Part shown: positions 43,440-52,659 of the stretch, in pieces
Position numbering within the stretch: the stretch's first letter is position 1
Layout: each line of letters opens with the position of its first letter
Origin: Vibrio sp. 16
GTDB taxonomy: Bacteria > Pseudomonadota > Gammaproteobacteria > Enterobacterales > Vibrionaceae
Direction of reading: 5' to 3'
NCBI RefSeq assembly: GCF_963681195.1
Contig: NZ_OY808997.1
Coordinates: forward strand, 2,356,001 to 2,420,000
DNA length: 64,000 nucleotides
The notes under the pieces: model-generated
Told to the model about the DNA's origin: nothing
The model's input: the letters and a program-made list of their open reading frames with translations, nothing else
Databases searched by the model: none
Translations under genes and position numbers: made by a program

Positions 43440-44765
43440 GTGAAGCTAGATTCAAGTAAAACCGATGTGTATTACTTGCTGTTGGATTTAGATGACCAGC
43501 AAAAAAGAGAAGCGCTAGACAAGCTCCAAAAGCACCAACCCGAACTGTATCAACAAGTTGCTCCACTAGTTGCGGCTGAAAGCTCTGATCATCTTGATCA
43601 GTTGTTTCAGTTCACTTTTGAGCATAGTGCCTCTTCGCAAGTAGACTATACCGATCAACAAATCGACAAATACCACATTCTCCATGAGCTCGGCCGTGGA
43701 GGAATGGGCGTGGTTTACGCTGCCTGTCGTGCTGATAAAGCCTTTGAACAGAAGCTCGCCATCAAACTCCTGCAATCCGATTTAGTCCAAGTGTTCGACA
43801 ATCGAGCGCTATTTGGTGAAGCGCAACTTCTGGCGAAGCTCAATCACCCTAATATTGCCAAAGTCTTCGATGGCGGAATCCACAATGGCGAAGTCTACAT
43901 TGTGATGGAACATGTCGAAGGCACATCGCTCGATACATTTCTTAGTCAACACGCTCTTTCTTTGACACAAAAACTCAACCTGTTTGGTCAAGTATGCAGC
44001 GCGCTAGAGTACTCCCATCACCAAGGCATTGTTCACGGCGATATTAAGCCGGAGAACATTCTGGTTGATGAGTATCAGCACATCAAACTGATTGATTTCA
44101 ATCTCACTCAGAAAGCGAATGTCTCATTGGGTTACTCTGAGTGTTTAACGGCATTTAGCAAAGCGTTCGCCAGCCCAGAACAACAGCAAGGCAAACCGGT
44201 GACCGCCAGCAGCGACATCTATGCACTCGGCAAACTACTGATGTGGCTATGCCCTCATCAAGCCCGTTTTTCTGACCTAGGCATGATTCAGCAGCGCGCA
44301 ACAGAACACCATAGCGCCAAGCGTTTTGGGTCTGTGACAACGCTCAAGCAAGACATCGAAGCCCTGCTTGAGAAAAGACCTATCTCACTCAAACGACACG
44401 TGCCGTTTTATCGCAGCTTGCGCTTGTTTCAACGCAACCCAGTGATCAGCTCTTTGTGCTTATTGCTGATCGGTTTAGGCGGTTACTTCTCGTCTTCTCT
44501 TGCGTACAAAAATCAGCAACTGGAACACGAAAAACGCATCGCTGAGAACATGATCTTTGAGGTTTCTAGCATGATGTTTCATTCCAAAAGCCAAGCCGCG
44601 CAACAAATGCCGCTCCCGTCGTTTCTGGACCTCACGCGTCGCCGGATTCTAGCCAATCCCGACATGCCCAAACACATCAAGCAAAAGTTGCTTCTCGTGA
44701 TGATGACGCCAATCGAAGAGAAAGCGGCGTCGCCTTCCTCAACAGACAAGGACAAAGTCAAATAA
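43440..44765 (+). CDS. pknT: transmembrane serine/threonine protein kinase, PknT-like
   Basis: The product has 441 aa. The cytoplasmic kinase domain (about 78-315) has the glycine loop GRGGMGVV (84-91), the ATP lysine K109 (LAIKLL) and the catalytic loop HGDIKPEN (D201, K203, N206). The DFG motif reads DFN (219-221) and APE reads SPE. A single membrane helix (about 335-352) leads to a short periplasmic tail of about 85 residues. GTG start without a clear ribosome-binding site. It is followed by an exported protein gene and an ECF sigma factor gene. In V. parahaemolyticus the kinase PknT of such a locus phosphorylates and activates EcfP under polymyxin stress; I infer the same role. Confidence 0.85.
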   Translation: MKLDSSKTDVYYLLLDLDDQQKREALDKLQKHQPELYQQVAPLVAAESSDHLDQLFQFTFEHSASSQVDYTDQQIDKYHILHELGRGGMGVVYAACRADKAFEQKLAIKLLQSDLVQVFDNRALFGEAQLLAKLNHPNIAKVFDGGIHNGEVYIVMEHVEGTSLDTFLSQHALSLTQKLNLFGQVCSALEYSHHQGIVHGDIKPENILVDEYQHIKLIDFNLTQKANVSLGYSECLTAFSKAFASPEQQQGKPVTASSDIYALGKLLMWLCPHQARFSDLGMIQQRATEHHSAKRFGSVTTLKQDIEALLEKRPISLKRHVPFYRSLRLFQRNPVISSLCLLLIGLGGYFSSSLAYKNQQLEHEKRIAENMIFEVSSMMFHSKSQAAQQMPLPSFLDLTRRRILANPDMPKHIKQKLLLVMMTPIEEKAASPSSTDKDKVK

Positions 44766-44766
44766 A

Positions 44767-46218
44767 ATGCGCACCTCAACACTTTTAACCAGCGTATTGC
44801 TAATGAGTGTGTCAGCGATGAGCGTTGCCCAATCTGACAACATTCAAACAGGGTTCTTTATTGATGCGCCTGTGACAGGCATGCATTACCAAACCAGCTC
44901 GCAGCTCTCTGGACAAACCGAGAAAGGCGCGTTCCAGTATCGCCCCGGTGATGTGATCAGTTTTTATCTTGGTGACAACAACCGCCGTTACTTGCTCTCT
45001 ACCGTGTCCGCTCAAGAAGTCATTACACCAACATCCATATCAACCAAGCCCAGTCGCAGTATCAATATCACCCGACTGCTGCTCTCGTTAGACAGCACAC
45101 CGGAGAACCGTAAAGAGATTCTGCTGCTTGATTCGCAGCTCAGCAATCGTGAGTTTCAAGACAACCTAAGAACACTAGATTTAAACCAGTTGGTGGACGC
45201 TGACCTACAACGGCTCACCCAATCACAGTCCGCGTCTGTCAGCGACGCTGTCGAGCACCTCAACGAGAGCAATGTCTACATTCGTGACCATTTTCAGTCA
45301 GAGGCGATTGTGTTTGAGCCACTTAACCTCGAACTGCAAAACGTTATCGTCAAACAACGTGACGGCAATGGCCGCTTATGTGCCTATGATGTGAGACTCA
45401 AAAACCACCCTCACTATCGCCCGCCGATTGGCAGCTTAACCTATCGCATCACCGCCGACTCGGTGATCGAATACCCGAGCCTTGGTGACCACTTCAATGG
45501 CTGTCAGCTTCAGCCAAGTGAGCGTCAGCAAACTATCACCACCCCCATCGAACACTATCCTGATGACTTTGGCACCTTCCATTGCGCGAATCGGGGCTGT
45601 ACTCGCAATGACCTTAATGGCTTTGCCATTGATGACTTCAATGACGAAGGGGATTGGAAATACCGCTCGTTGGCGATCAATTTCGACCCGACCACTCAGC
45701 TATTGATGGAGAAATCTCAAGGTCTCGGACAAACCGATAAGGTCACTCGACCGAATAAAGGTGAGATGCTGTGGTTTACCTACCCGAAACACCAATATAC
45801 CCAAATCGACTATCAAGGCGTATGGCAACAAACCACCTACCACAAAGGTGAGCTTCAAGAAACCTGCCTTCTCATCGAACAGAGTCGTATCAAGCAAAGC
45901 AAGCTCATTGATGGTCAATGCCCAACACAGGCGCGCGACTACGCAGACGATGTCACTCATGCCTATGGCGATATGTGGTGGGTCTCGCCGGAGTCACCAA
46001 CCGCATCAATCGAACAGCTCAATTTAATTGTCCGCTGGTATCAACCCAAACAACCAAAGCCTCTTTACACCACGTGGGAATATCTACCCGCTGGAAAATC
46101 GTGGGACAAAGGTGTTCTGTACCGCTACCAACAAAACCTCACTCGCAGTGCGCACGGTGATGAACAGCTAGACACCTACTCCATCTCTGAATTTGTAAAA
46201 GTGCAGGAGACCATTTAG
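44767..46218 (+). CDS. exported protein of the pknT-ecfP locus, unknown function
   Basis: The product has 483 aa. The signal peptide spans about residues 1-21 (LLMSVSAMSVAQ). After it comes a short domain, GFFIDAPVTGMHYQTSSQ...FQYRPGDVISFYLG, common at the N-terminus of gammaproteobacterial surface lipoproteins and calcium-responsive proteins. The remainder is beta-rich with four cysteines in a middle stretch (FHCANRGCTRND). It begins 1 bp after the kinase stop and its stop overlaps the sigma-factor GTG, so expression is coupled to both. It could be the periplasmic sensor of the kinase or a regulon member. Confidence 0.75.
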   Translation: MRTSTLLTSVLLMSVSAMSVAQSDNIQTGFFIDAPVTGMHYQTSSQLSGQTEKGAFQYRPGDVISFYLGDNNRRYLLSTVSAQEVITPTSISTKPSRSINITRLLLSLDSTPENRKEILLLDSQLSNREFQDNLRTLDLNQLVDADLQRLTQSQSASVSDAVEHLNESNVYIRDHFQSEAIVFEPLNLELQNVIVKQRDGNGRLCAYDVRLKNHPHYRPPIGSLTYRITADSVIEYPSLGDHFNGCQLQPSERQQTITTPIEHYPDDFGTFHCANRGCTRNDLNGFAIDDFNDEGDWKYRSLAINFDPTTQLLMEKSQGLGQTDKVTRPNKGEMLWFTYPKHQYTQIDYQGVWQQTTYHKGELQETCLLIEQSRIKQSKLIDGQCPTQARDYADDVTHAYGDMWWVSPESPTASIEQLNLIVRWYQPKQPKPLYTTWEYLPAGKSWDKGVLYRYQQNLTRSAHGDEQLDTYSISEFVKVQETI

Positions 46219-46793
46219 TGACGACCAAGCATTCACTGACTGAAATCATCCAACTGTGGCAAGCGGGTGACAAACAGGCAGAAAACAAACTCTATCAATT
46301 TGCGTATTTGCAGTTGAGGAAAATTGCTCAGCAAGAGCGAGCACGCAGCGCAGAAAAATATGGCGATGAAAACCAAGTACTCGCCGATAGTGTCAACAGC
46401 ACTACCGCGTTGATCCATGAAGCCTACTTGAAGATGTCGACCGCCGACCTCAGCGACGTACAATCTCAACGCGAGTTCTACCTGATGGCCGCGAAGATTA
46501 TGCGTCAGATATTGATCGATAACTCGCGGGCGCATCAAGCACAAAAGCGTCAGCAGCAAGCTGAAGAGCAAGACTGCCAACAGCATAAATTCGAGCAACT
46601 GTTTATCCTTGACCGTGCGTTAGACAGTTTCAGCGTCCGCTATCCGAGGCAATCCAATGCGCTCAAGCTCAAATATCTGATGGGACTAAAAAACCAAGAA
46701 ATTAGCCAACTGCTTGAGTGCAGTAATAGCCTGATAGAAAAGGACCTTAAGTTCTCTCGCAGCTGGCTACAGGCGAGAATGACACTGTCATGA
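46218..46793 (+). CDS. ecfP: ECF sigma factor, EcfP-like (ECF43 type)
   Basis: The product has 191 aa with sigma region 2 (about 20-90, ending SQREFYLMAAKIMRQILID) and region 4 (about 130-185, LKLKYLMGLKNQEISQLLECS). Threonine 63 in NSTTALIHEAYLK corresponds to the residue reported to be phosphorylated by PknT in V. parahaemolyticus EcfP, where it supplies the negative charge missing from region 2.2. GTG start with CAGGAG 8 bp upstream. No anti-sigma gene is present, which fits control by phosphorylation. It overlaps both neighbours by 1-4 bp. Confidence 0.87.
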   Translation: MTTKHSLTEIIQLWQAGDKQAENKLYQFAYLQLRKIAQQERARSAEKYGDENQVLADSVNSTTALIHEAYLKMSTADLSDVQSQREFYLMAAKIMRQILIDNSRAHQAQKRQQQAEEQDCQQHKFEQLFILDRALDSFSVRYPRQSNALKLKYLMGLKNQEISQLLECSNSLIEKDLKFSRSWLQARMTLS

Positions 46794-48346
46794 AAAAACG
46801 CGTTACCGCCGCGATTGTCACGCTTGGCGCATTCATTGGCTGGTGTGTGTTCCCCCTTCAAGTGAGTACACACACTGCCACTGACGAAATAAAACCTCGC
46901 CGCCAAGTGTTAACCCTAACGCCCACTCCTTCGGCCACGGTAAAAGACCAAGTGAAAGGACCACGCGCCGTTGAAGTGGCTAAGCAGTCTAGCCCTAGCG
47001 CGGCATCGGAAAGTACGCCACCGGACAAACCAGCGAAAGCGCCACAGGCAGAGCGTCAAGACGAGCAATTGCCACTCGAGGAGTCCGTCGAGCCAACCAC
47101 TAGCACTCTGATTACTCGCGACACGCAAGTTCACATGGCAAGCCGTGAAAACTCGCCCCCATTTATCGTCGAAGAGGAGTACCAACGGCTTCTCACTCTT
47201 ATCAATCAATGGGCACTTACTGTGGGGGAACCTACCCAGCTGAAGCTCAATATCAGTAACTTGTTTGATGACCCAGACAACGATTTGCTTGCCACTCGCA
47301 TCTCCTTGAACCTCGCGGGGATGAGTCTGAGCGGAGGTCCGATACTCACTATCAGTGGCACCCCCGCCTCTACGTCCAATCCATCACTGACAATCTCCGC
47401 CCGAGAGAGTGCTCAGTTTGAAGAGAACTGGATAAGCGCACGGTTTGCCCTGCCACTGCATGATCGTTTGGCCCATGCTCAACATCCGCTAGAAGGCGAT
47501 ATCCTCTATCGACTTGAAACGACCCATGAGTTGAATGGGCAATTTACCCTCTACGAAGTGGTTTACTGCCAAGCGTTTCAGTTCACTCAGCAGGAGGTCT
47601 ACTTTGCGGCATCAAACAATAAAACGTCATGCCCGACAGAGTCTCAGCTACAGAAAATTGGCAGTTATTACCTCGACGGAGACAAGCTCATCATGGCTAG
47701 CCAACTTTCCAGTCTTGATGCGGACCAAATATGGACACTCAAACATCAGTACTCATCCAACGTGTCGCCAGAGGTGAGCAACTATTTGGTGGCCGTTGAT
47801 AATGGTCGCCAGTTTGAAAGCTACACCATGCAAAAATCACGCGCCGAAATGGAGAAAAGGCTCACAGCGGTAACGGGGCAAAAGCAGTTTCAATTGACCA
47901 AATTTGACTACCTACTGCCACTTCCGGATGACCAATATCTGCCTATTGAAGTGGGTAATTATCTTTATGACTATGGCCATCAAGTGGTGGGGCCAAACAG
48001 TGAAACCGTCGACTCGGATCTGAATCTCGTCGCGCCACAGCACAACCTAAGCTGCACTCAAATTGCCAAGTGGTATCAAATGGATGTGGTGGGTGGTCTA
48101 GGTGAGTATGGTATCGACATCATTTCATCGTCTGACCGCACCATTCCAGACCACAATGTGGAGTGCGTTGAGTTTCAAAGTAATAGTGTGACAGGCCGAA
48201 TCTCTATCGCCTTTGATGGCGCTTACACGCCGTACGACAAGTTCGCGGAAGGGGAAATATACAGCTATATTCTCAGGCCTTATCCGCAGTACGCCGAACG
48301 GTTAGAAGAACTTAAAATCAATATGATTTATCGTTCAACCCCTTAG
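46790..48346 (+). CDS. membrane-anchored protein with dystroglycan/cadherin-like domain, EcfP locus
   Basis: The product has 518 aa. An uncleaved or cleaved N-terminal hydrophobic segment (about 6-24) is followed by a low-complexity linker rich in P, S, T, E and K (about 33-110). Then comes an Ig/cadherin-type segment (NQWALTVGEPTQLKLNISNLFDDPDNDLL, about 140-215), resembling the dystroglycan-type fold of bacterial surface proteins. The rest is beta-rich. The ATG overlaps the sigma-factor stop (ATGA). Its domain style matches the lipoprotein encoded next, suggesting both are envelope proteins made under EcfP control. Function unknown. Confidence 0.72.
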   Translation: MKKRVTAAIVTLGAFIGWCVFPLQVSTHTATDEIKPRRQVLTLTPTPSATVKDQVKGPRAVEVAKQSSPSAASESTPPDKPAKAPQAERQDEQLPLEESVEPTTSTLITRDTQVHMASRENSPPFIVEEEYQRLLTLINQWALTVGEPTQLKLNISNLFDDPDNDLLATRISLNLAGMSLSGGPILTISGTPASTSNPSLTISARESAQFEENWISARFALPLHDRLAHAQHPLEGDILYRLETTHELNGQFTLYEVVYCQAFQFTQQEVYFAASNNKTSCPTESQLQKIGSYYLDGDKLIMASQLSSLDADQIWTLKHQYSSNVSPEVSNYLVAVDNGRQFESYTMQKSRAEMEKRLTAVTGQKQFQLTKFDYLLPLPDDQYLPIEVGNYLYDYGHQVVGPNSETVDSDLNLVAPQHNLSCTQIAKWYQMDVVGGLGEYGIDIISSSDRTIPDHNVECVEFQSNSVTGRISIAFDGAYTPYDKFAEGEIYSYILRPYPQYAERLEELKINMIYRSTP

Positions 48347-48457
48347 CTCCCCTTCTGCCAAAAATTGAGTAAATAAACCTAAATTAAATTACGGTTTTTG
48401 CTCTGCTTTTCGTGTCTTGAGTTTATTAAGTAGAGATTATAAAAAGTGACTAATTTA

Positions 48458-48497
48458 TCAGCGAACTAAACTTTTGGCTTAGAACTTGGTTCGCTGA
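48458..48497 (+). promoter_or_regulatory. inverted repeat in the leader of the large lipoprotein gene
   Basis: TCAGCGAAC and GTTCGCTGA, a 9-bp perfect stem separated by 22 bp, ending 40 bp before the ATG at 48538. It could be an mRNA leader hairpin or an operator. No T run follows. Confidence 0.5.
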
Positions 48498-48537
48498 GTA
48501 CAAACAAGCAGCTTAACCAAGCAAGGAACAATTCAGA

Positions 48538-50847
48538 ATGAAAAAGATCAGTTTACTGGCAACATCAGTGGCAATCGCACTTACCGGCTGTGGCGGCGGT
48601 TCGGGTGGCAGTGGCGATGATAACGTTGCACGTCAAGGCGTGGTACTTACAGGCTTTGATGGTTACTTTAAAAATGCCGTGGTGTTTATCGATAACAACC
48701 AAAATGGCAGCTGGGAGCCAAGCACCGATAGCTTCTTGGGCCTGACAAACAGCAAAGGTCAATTGGATGTTGGCGAGACCAAGCCTGAAGGCACGTTGGC
48801 GATTCAAACCCTGACACCGGGTGGCACAGCGCAAGGTAAACTGATCGCGATTGACTCAGAGAAGTACGCTGGCATTTACACGGTTGATATGGACCTACCA
48901 GGCCAACCAATGGAGCATGAACTGGTGTTCCGCGCGCCGAACTCCTCAAACGTGATCTCTCCTATCACCGATCTTGTCGCTATTGAGGTAAGCAAGGGCA
49001 AAACCATCGAACAGGCGGAAGCTGCGGTTGCCCAAGCACTTACAGGTGACGCATCGGGTGACATCGACCTCTACTCTGACTACGTGGAAGGGGCAAAAGC
49101 TGACTCAAAGCTGCACAAAACTGCGCAAATTCTAACGGAAACAAAAGCCGCAAACCCAAGCACTTACCACGATGCTGCCACGGCAATTGCTAAAGAAGCA
49201 GACAAAGCCGTTGAAGCCATCGCACAGAGCAAACCTGAACTGCTTGACGAAGACAGCTTCAAGCCCGTTGTCCCAGTCGATACTGACGGCAACGTCACGG
49301 AAATTCCATCAGGTGAGATTGAAAACCCGAGCTATAAAACCACTGTCAACGACGATGTCTACGACGCCGTGCAAGAAGCGCTAGATGATGTCGAACTCGA
49401 ATTAGGCATGCAAGGTGCGAGCAACTATCTTGTTCAATTGGACCTGAAAGGCCTATTTGAAGATAAAGACGTTGAAGAGATCGACCTTGGCTTAATTAAA
49501 GTTGATGACACCGCACTTGCGGGTAGCAATATCAAAGCGGTATATGACTACGACAACAACAAGCTCAACATTGGTGTTAGCCCAAGTGACAAGATTACCA
49601 AGGCGGGTGAGTTTGAAATCATCATCATGATCGGTAACTCAGACAATACCAATTACACGCCTGCTTACTTCACATTAGAAGTGGATGAAGGCGATGTCAC
49701 GGAGCCTACCTACTCAGACGACGCTCTTGCAGGTCTGCAAGTCGGCGTGGACCTTTGGGAACTGGTCGAAGGTAAAGATCTGGGTGAAGGCTACACCGTG
49801 GATTTCACCAACCTATTCGACAACAAGGACGCAGTTCTAACCTTCTCTTCAAACGCGACAACTAACGGCCTTATCTTCGACAACATGGGCTCTGGGGTGA
49901 TTGGCGTTCAAGGTAAACCTGTTCGCTCTGCAGAAGACGATGACACCGACTACACCATCAAACTGACTGCAACAGACGAGCTTGGCTTGTCGACCACAGT
50001 GGAACTCGAGCTACCGGATGTTCAGCAGGCAGCAACACCACCTCCAAGCCCATTGCATCCGTTGGAAGGTAAAACATTGTACTTTATCGAAACACCAGAA
50101 GGCGACGATGAGGTTCAGCTGAATTACTGTGAAACCTTCTATTTGGAAAACGGTAAAGTGTACTTCGGCAGTGAGTCTTATACTGGCGATGTCACCAAGA
50201 GCTGTGCACCTGTGGCGGAAAACGCAAGCGCAACCTACACCATTGAAGGGGACGTGATCACCATCGTCGAAGACCATTATGATCCGATGACGCTAGAGAT
50301 TGCGCATACTTCAGCATTGGGTGACAACACGCGCTACATTGTAAACAGTGTCGAACTAGATACAGGTGATGATGACTACTACTCCGCATTTGAAGCGCTG
50401 ACGAACAAAGCGGATGCAGAAGGTCGACTAAGTGCTCTCTCGACAGGTTCATGGGAAAATATTGCTCAATTAACCACACTCTTCATTAATGGAGATTACG
50501 TCGAGCTGTACATCACCCCACAAATGCGTAACGAAGAAGATGGTGGTAATGACGGGATTGCTGATGCCGATCTATTCATTGATAACCCAAATGGTGATAT
50601 CACTTGTTCAGATATGCAAAACTCGTTTGATGGCGGCTTCTTTGGTGACCAACACGCAAGCTTTAATGAAGGCTTCAATTGCTGGACACAGACTGAAGAC
50701 GGTAAGGAATACGTAAGCTTAGACTTTGACTACAGCAATGAGTTTAGCAACCCAAGCACTCATCGTATCCACCTAATGGGCCTTACTGATCAAGTACCTT
50801 CCTTCAATATGAACATTCAGTATGTCGGTGATAGTGCTTACGACTAA
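48538..50847 (+). CDS. large surface lipoprotein with Ig/cadherin-like domains, EcfP locus
   Basis: The product has 769 aa. The lipobox ALTGC puts the lipidated cysteine near residue 18, followed by a glycine/serine-rich linker (GGGSGGSGDD). Next is a carboxypeptidase-regulatory-like region (GYFKNAVVFIDNNQNGSWEPSTDSFLGLTNSKG, about 40-75). Two dystroglycan/cadherin-type segments follow (about 295-395 and 415-500, DLKGLFEDKDVEEIDLG and VDFTNLFDNKDAVLTFSS). A C-terminal beta-rich domain carries a few cysteines. Very acidic, likely calcium-binding. AAGGA precedes the start. Probably exposed on the outer membrane and part of the stress regulon. A terminator follows. Confidence 0.78.
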   Translation: MKKISLLATSVAIALTGCGGGSGGSGDDNVARQGVVLTGFDGYFKNAVVFIDNNQNGSWEPSTDSFLGLTNSKGQLDVGETKPEGTLAIQTLTPGGTAQGKLIAIDSEKYAGIYTVDMDLPGQPMEHELVFRAPNSSNVISPITDLVAIEVSKGKTIEQAEAAVAQALTGDASGDIDLYSDYVEGAKADSKLHKTAQILTETKAANPSTYHDAATAIAKEADKAVEAIAQSKPELLDEDSFKPVVPVDTDGNVTEIPSGEIENPSYKTTVNDDVYDAVQEALDDVELELGMQGASNYLVQLDLKGLFEDKDVEEIDLGLIKVDDTALAGSNIKAVYDYDNNKLNIGVSPSDKITKAGEFEIIIMIGNSDNTNYTPAYFTLEVDEGDVTEPTYSDDALAGLQVGVDLWELVEGKDLGEGYTVDFTNLFDNKDAVLTFSSNATTNGLIFDNMGSGVIGVQGKPVRSAEDDDTDYTIKLTATDELGLSTTVELELPDVQQAATPPPSPLHPLEGKTLYFIETPEGDDEVQLNYCETFYLENGKVYFGSESYTGDVTKSCAPVAENASATYTIEGDVITIVEDHYDPMTLEIAHTSALGDNTRYIVNSVELDTGDDDYYSAFEALTNKADAEGRLSALSTGSWENIAQLTTLFINGDYVELYITPQMRNEEDGGNDGIADADLFIDNPNGDITCSDMQNSFDGGFFGDQHASFNEGFNCWTQTEDGKEYVSLDFDYSNEFSNPSTHRIHLMGLTDQVPSFNMNIQYVGDSAYD

Positions 50848-50872
50848 ATCAAGCGCCTATCAATACTAACTA

Positions 50873-50900
50873 TAAGCCCCGCGACTGCGGGGCTTTTTCG
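50873..50900 (+). terminator. terminator of the lipoprotein gene
   Basis: AAGCCCCGC-GACT-GCGGGGCTTTTT, 25 bp after the stop codon. It closes the pknT-ecfP locus. Confidence 0.92.
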
Positions 50901-50972
50901 CTTTCACATACATTTGAACTTCTGCCACCAGCCTTCGTAACAAAGACTAGCATTCACACAAAGGAGTTTGTT

Positions 50973-51224
50973 ATGAATTTGCTTATCGAGTCATTTGAAG
51001 GCGGTATTTACTTAGCTTACCGAGTTGAGAACCAGCAAAAACACCTAATCAGAGACGAGAAACAGCACCCTCTCAAGTTTCTCAGCTTGGAACAAGTCAA
51101 GCACCACTTTCGGGACGACTCATTTTCATCTGCCACTCTAATTCACAACAACGCCTACGATGAAATGTGCGGTGAAGATGATGGTAACTCTCCCCCACTC
51201 GAGATTGATTTATGCTGGCACTAA
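50973..51224 (+). CDS. small conserved cytoplasmic protein (DUF6482-like)
   Basis: The product has 83 aa with AAGGAG 6-8 bp before the ATG. Beta-rich N-terminus (MNLLIESFEGGIYLAYRVENQ), then SLEQVKHHF and a conserved-looking AYDEMCG near residue 62, acidic tail. I recall a DUF6482 family with this outline, but the match is from memory. No signal peptide or membrane segment. Single-gene unit ending in a bidirectional terminator shared with the next gene. Confidence 0.68.
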   Translation: MNLLIESFEGGIYLAYRVENQQKHLIRDEKQHPLKFLSLEQVKHHFRDDSFSSATLIHNNAYDEMCGEDDGNSPPLEIDLCWH

Positions 51225-51230
51225 ATGTTT

Positions 51231-51260
51231 AAGGCCACCCCAGTCAGGGTGGCCTTTCTT
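51231..51260. terminator. bidirectional terminator
   Basis: AAGGCCACCC-CAGTCA-GGGTGGCCTTTCTTT, placed between the convergent ends of the small conserved gene and the nqrB-like gene. It can serve both. Confidence 0.85.
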
Positions 51261-52510
51261 TATGCTTGGCGTTTGATCGCCCGATTGCGTCGCCGCTTTA
51301 TGTTGCCTTCTTTGACTAAGTGGTCAAACAGCGGAGCAAACAAGTTGGCGAACAGAATAGCGAGCATGATCCCCTCTGGGTAGGCAGGGTTAAGCACACG
51401 AATACCAATCGTCATTACGCCAATCAACAAGCCATACGCCCACTTACCTTTATTTGTAAACGCAGCCGAGACAGGGTCGGTGGCCATGAAAAAGGCGCCA
51501 AATGCTAAGCCACCTAACACTAGGTGCCAATAGAACGGCATTGAGAACATTGGATTCGTGTCTGAGCCAATAAGATTCAAAAGCGTCGATGTGAGTAGCG
51601 CACCCAAAAACACACCAGCGACAATCCGCCATGACGCAATACGCATTGCGATCAACGCTAAGCCACTCAAGGCAATCAGCAAGGTTGAGACTTCACCCAT
51701 CGAGCCCGGCATGCTGCCAATAAACGCGTCGGTCCAAGATATCGCATCGCCACTGATGTTATTGATTAAGCCGTCTCCACCTGCCTCATACCACTGGCTG
51801 AGCGGCGTAGCGCCCGTGTACCCATCCGCGGCAACCCACACCGCACCACCAGACATGTTTGCTGGGTATGCAAAATAGAGAAAAGCACGACCAGCCAGCG
51901 CAGGGTTAAGGAAATTTCGCCCCGTTCCGCCAAATATTTCTTTCGCCACCACAATACCAAAGGTGATCCCCAACGCGGCCTGCCAGAGCGGAATGGTCGG
52001 CGGCAAGGTTAATGAAAACAGGACCGAGCTAACAAAAAAACCTTCATTAATTTCATGTTTGCGAACAACAGCAAACAGCACTTCCCAAAAAGCACCAACA
52101 ATAAACACCGTCATATAGACGGGTAAAAAATAGCTGGCACCTAGCCACATTTGCATCGCCCAATGGCTGTCGACCATGGCTTGTGGAGAGCCAAATACCC
52201 AGCTCAACCGCCAACTTTGCTCGATTAAAGCAACAAGCTCCGATTGTGAATAGGTGGCAAGCAAGGCACTAACAGCCTGATGACCAGTGTTGTACATCCC
52301 CCAAAACATCACAGGAAAGGTCGCCAACCACACCATGATCATAATGCGTTTTAGATCGATACTATCTCGGACATGGGTTTGACCTTTATTCACCGCACCT
52401 GGCGTATAAAAAATGGTCGCGGCGGCCTCATACAAAGGATAGAAACGCTGAAACTTTCCCCCAGCTTCAAAATGCGGCTCCCACCGCTCTAAACGGTCTT
52501 TAAGACTCAT
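51260..52510 (-). CDS. orphan NqrB-like membrane subunit
   Basis: An inner-membrane protein of 416 aa with about ten helices, closely related to NqrB of the sodium-pumping NADH:quinone reductase over its whole length ([41 protein letters not shown]). It keeps [18 protein letters not shown] and the flavin-attachment motif [12 protein letters not shown], whose threonine aligns with T236 of V. cholerae NqrB. No other nqr gene is nearby, so this is not the main operon. The start ATG 52510 is chosen for GAGAGG 8 bp upstream. It may replace NqrB in the complex or serve a separate flavoprotein. Confidence 0.85.
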   Translation of the reverse strand: MSLKDRLERWEPHFEAGGKFQRFYPLYEAAATIFYTPGAVNKGQTHVRDSIDLKRIMIMVWLATFPVMFWGMYNTGHQAVSALLATYSQSELVALIEQSWRLSWVFGSPQAMVDSHWAMQMWLGASYFLPVYMTVFIVGAFWEVLFAVVRKHEINEGFFVSSVLFSLTLPPTIPLWQAALGITFGIVVAKEIFGGTGRNFLNPALAGRAFLYFAYPANMSGGAVWVAADGYTGATPLSQWYEAGGDGLINNISGDAISWTDAFIGSMPGSMGEVSTLLIALSGLALIAMRIASWRIVAGVFLGALLTSTLLNLIGSDTNPMFSMPFYWHLVLGGLAFGAFFMATDPVSAAFTNKGKWAYGLLIGVMTIGIRVLNPAYPEGIMLAILFANLFAPLFDHLVKEGNIKRRRNRAIKRQA

Positions 52511-52659
52511 CACAACTACCTCTCTTTACTTGAGCTGTAGTTTCTTACGTTGTTCGAAACCAATTGGCACAAGTTGAGTGGTAATTTCGTGTGTTTTTTA
52601 AGCAGAAGAAAAGAAGGGACCAGCTCCGTCACCAAACGGAGCTAGGATAAGGTTAGAGG

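Noticed and set aside
46218..46793. Sigma factor controlled by an anti-sigma factor encoded next door
   Set aside because: None of the neighbouring proteins has a zinc-binding or other anti-sigma domain. A kinase in the operon and T63 point to phosphorylation control.
51260..52510. Part of the main Na+-NADH:quinone reductase operon
   Set aside because: No nqrA, C, D, E or F gene is adjacent on either side; the neighbours are a small conserved gene and a SPOR-domain gene.
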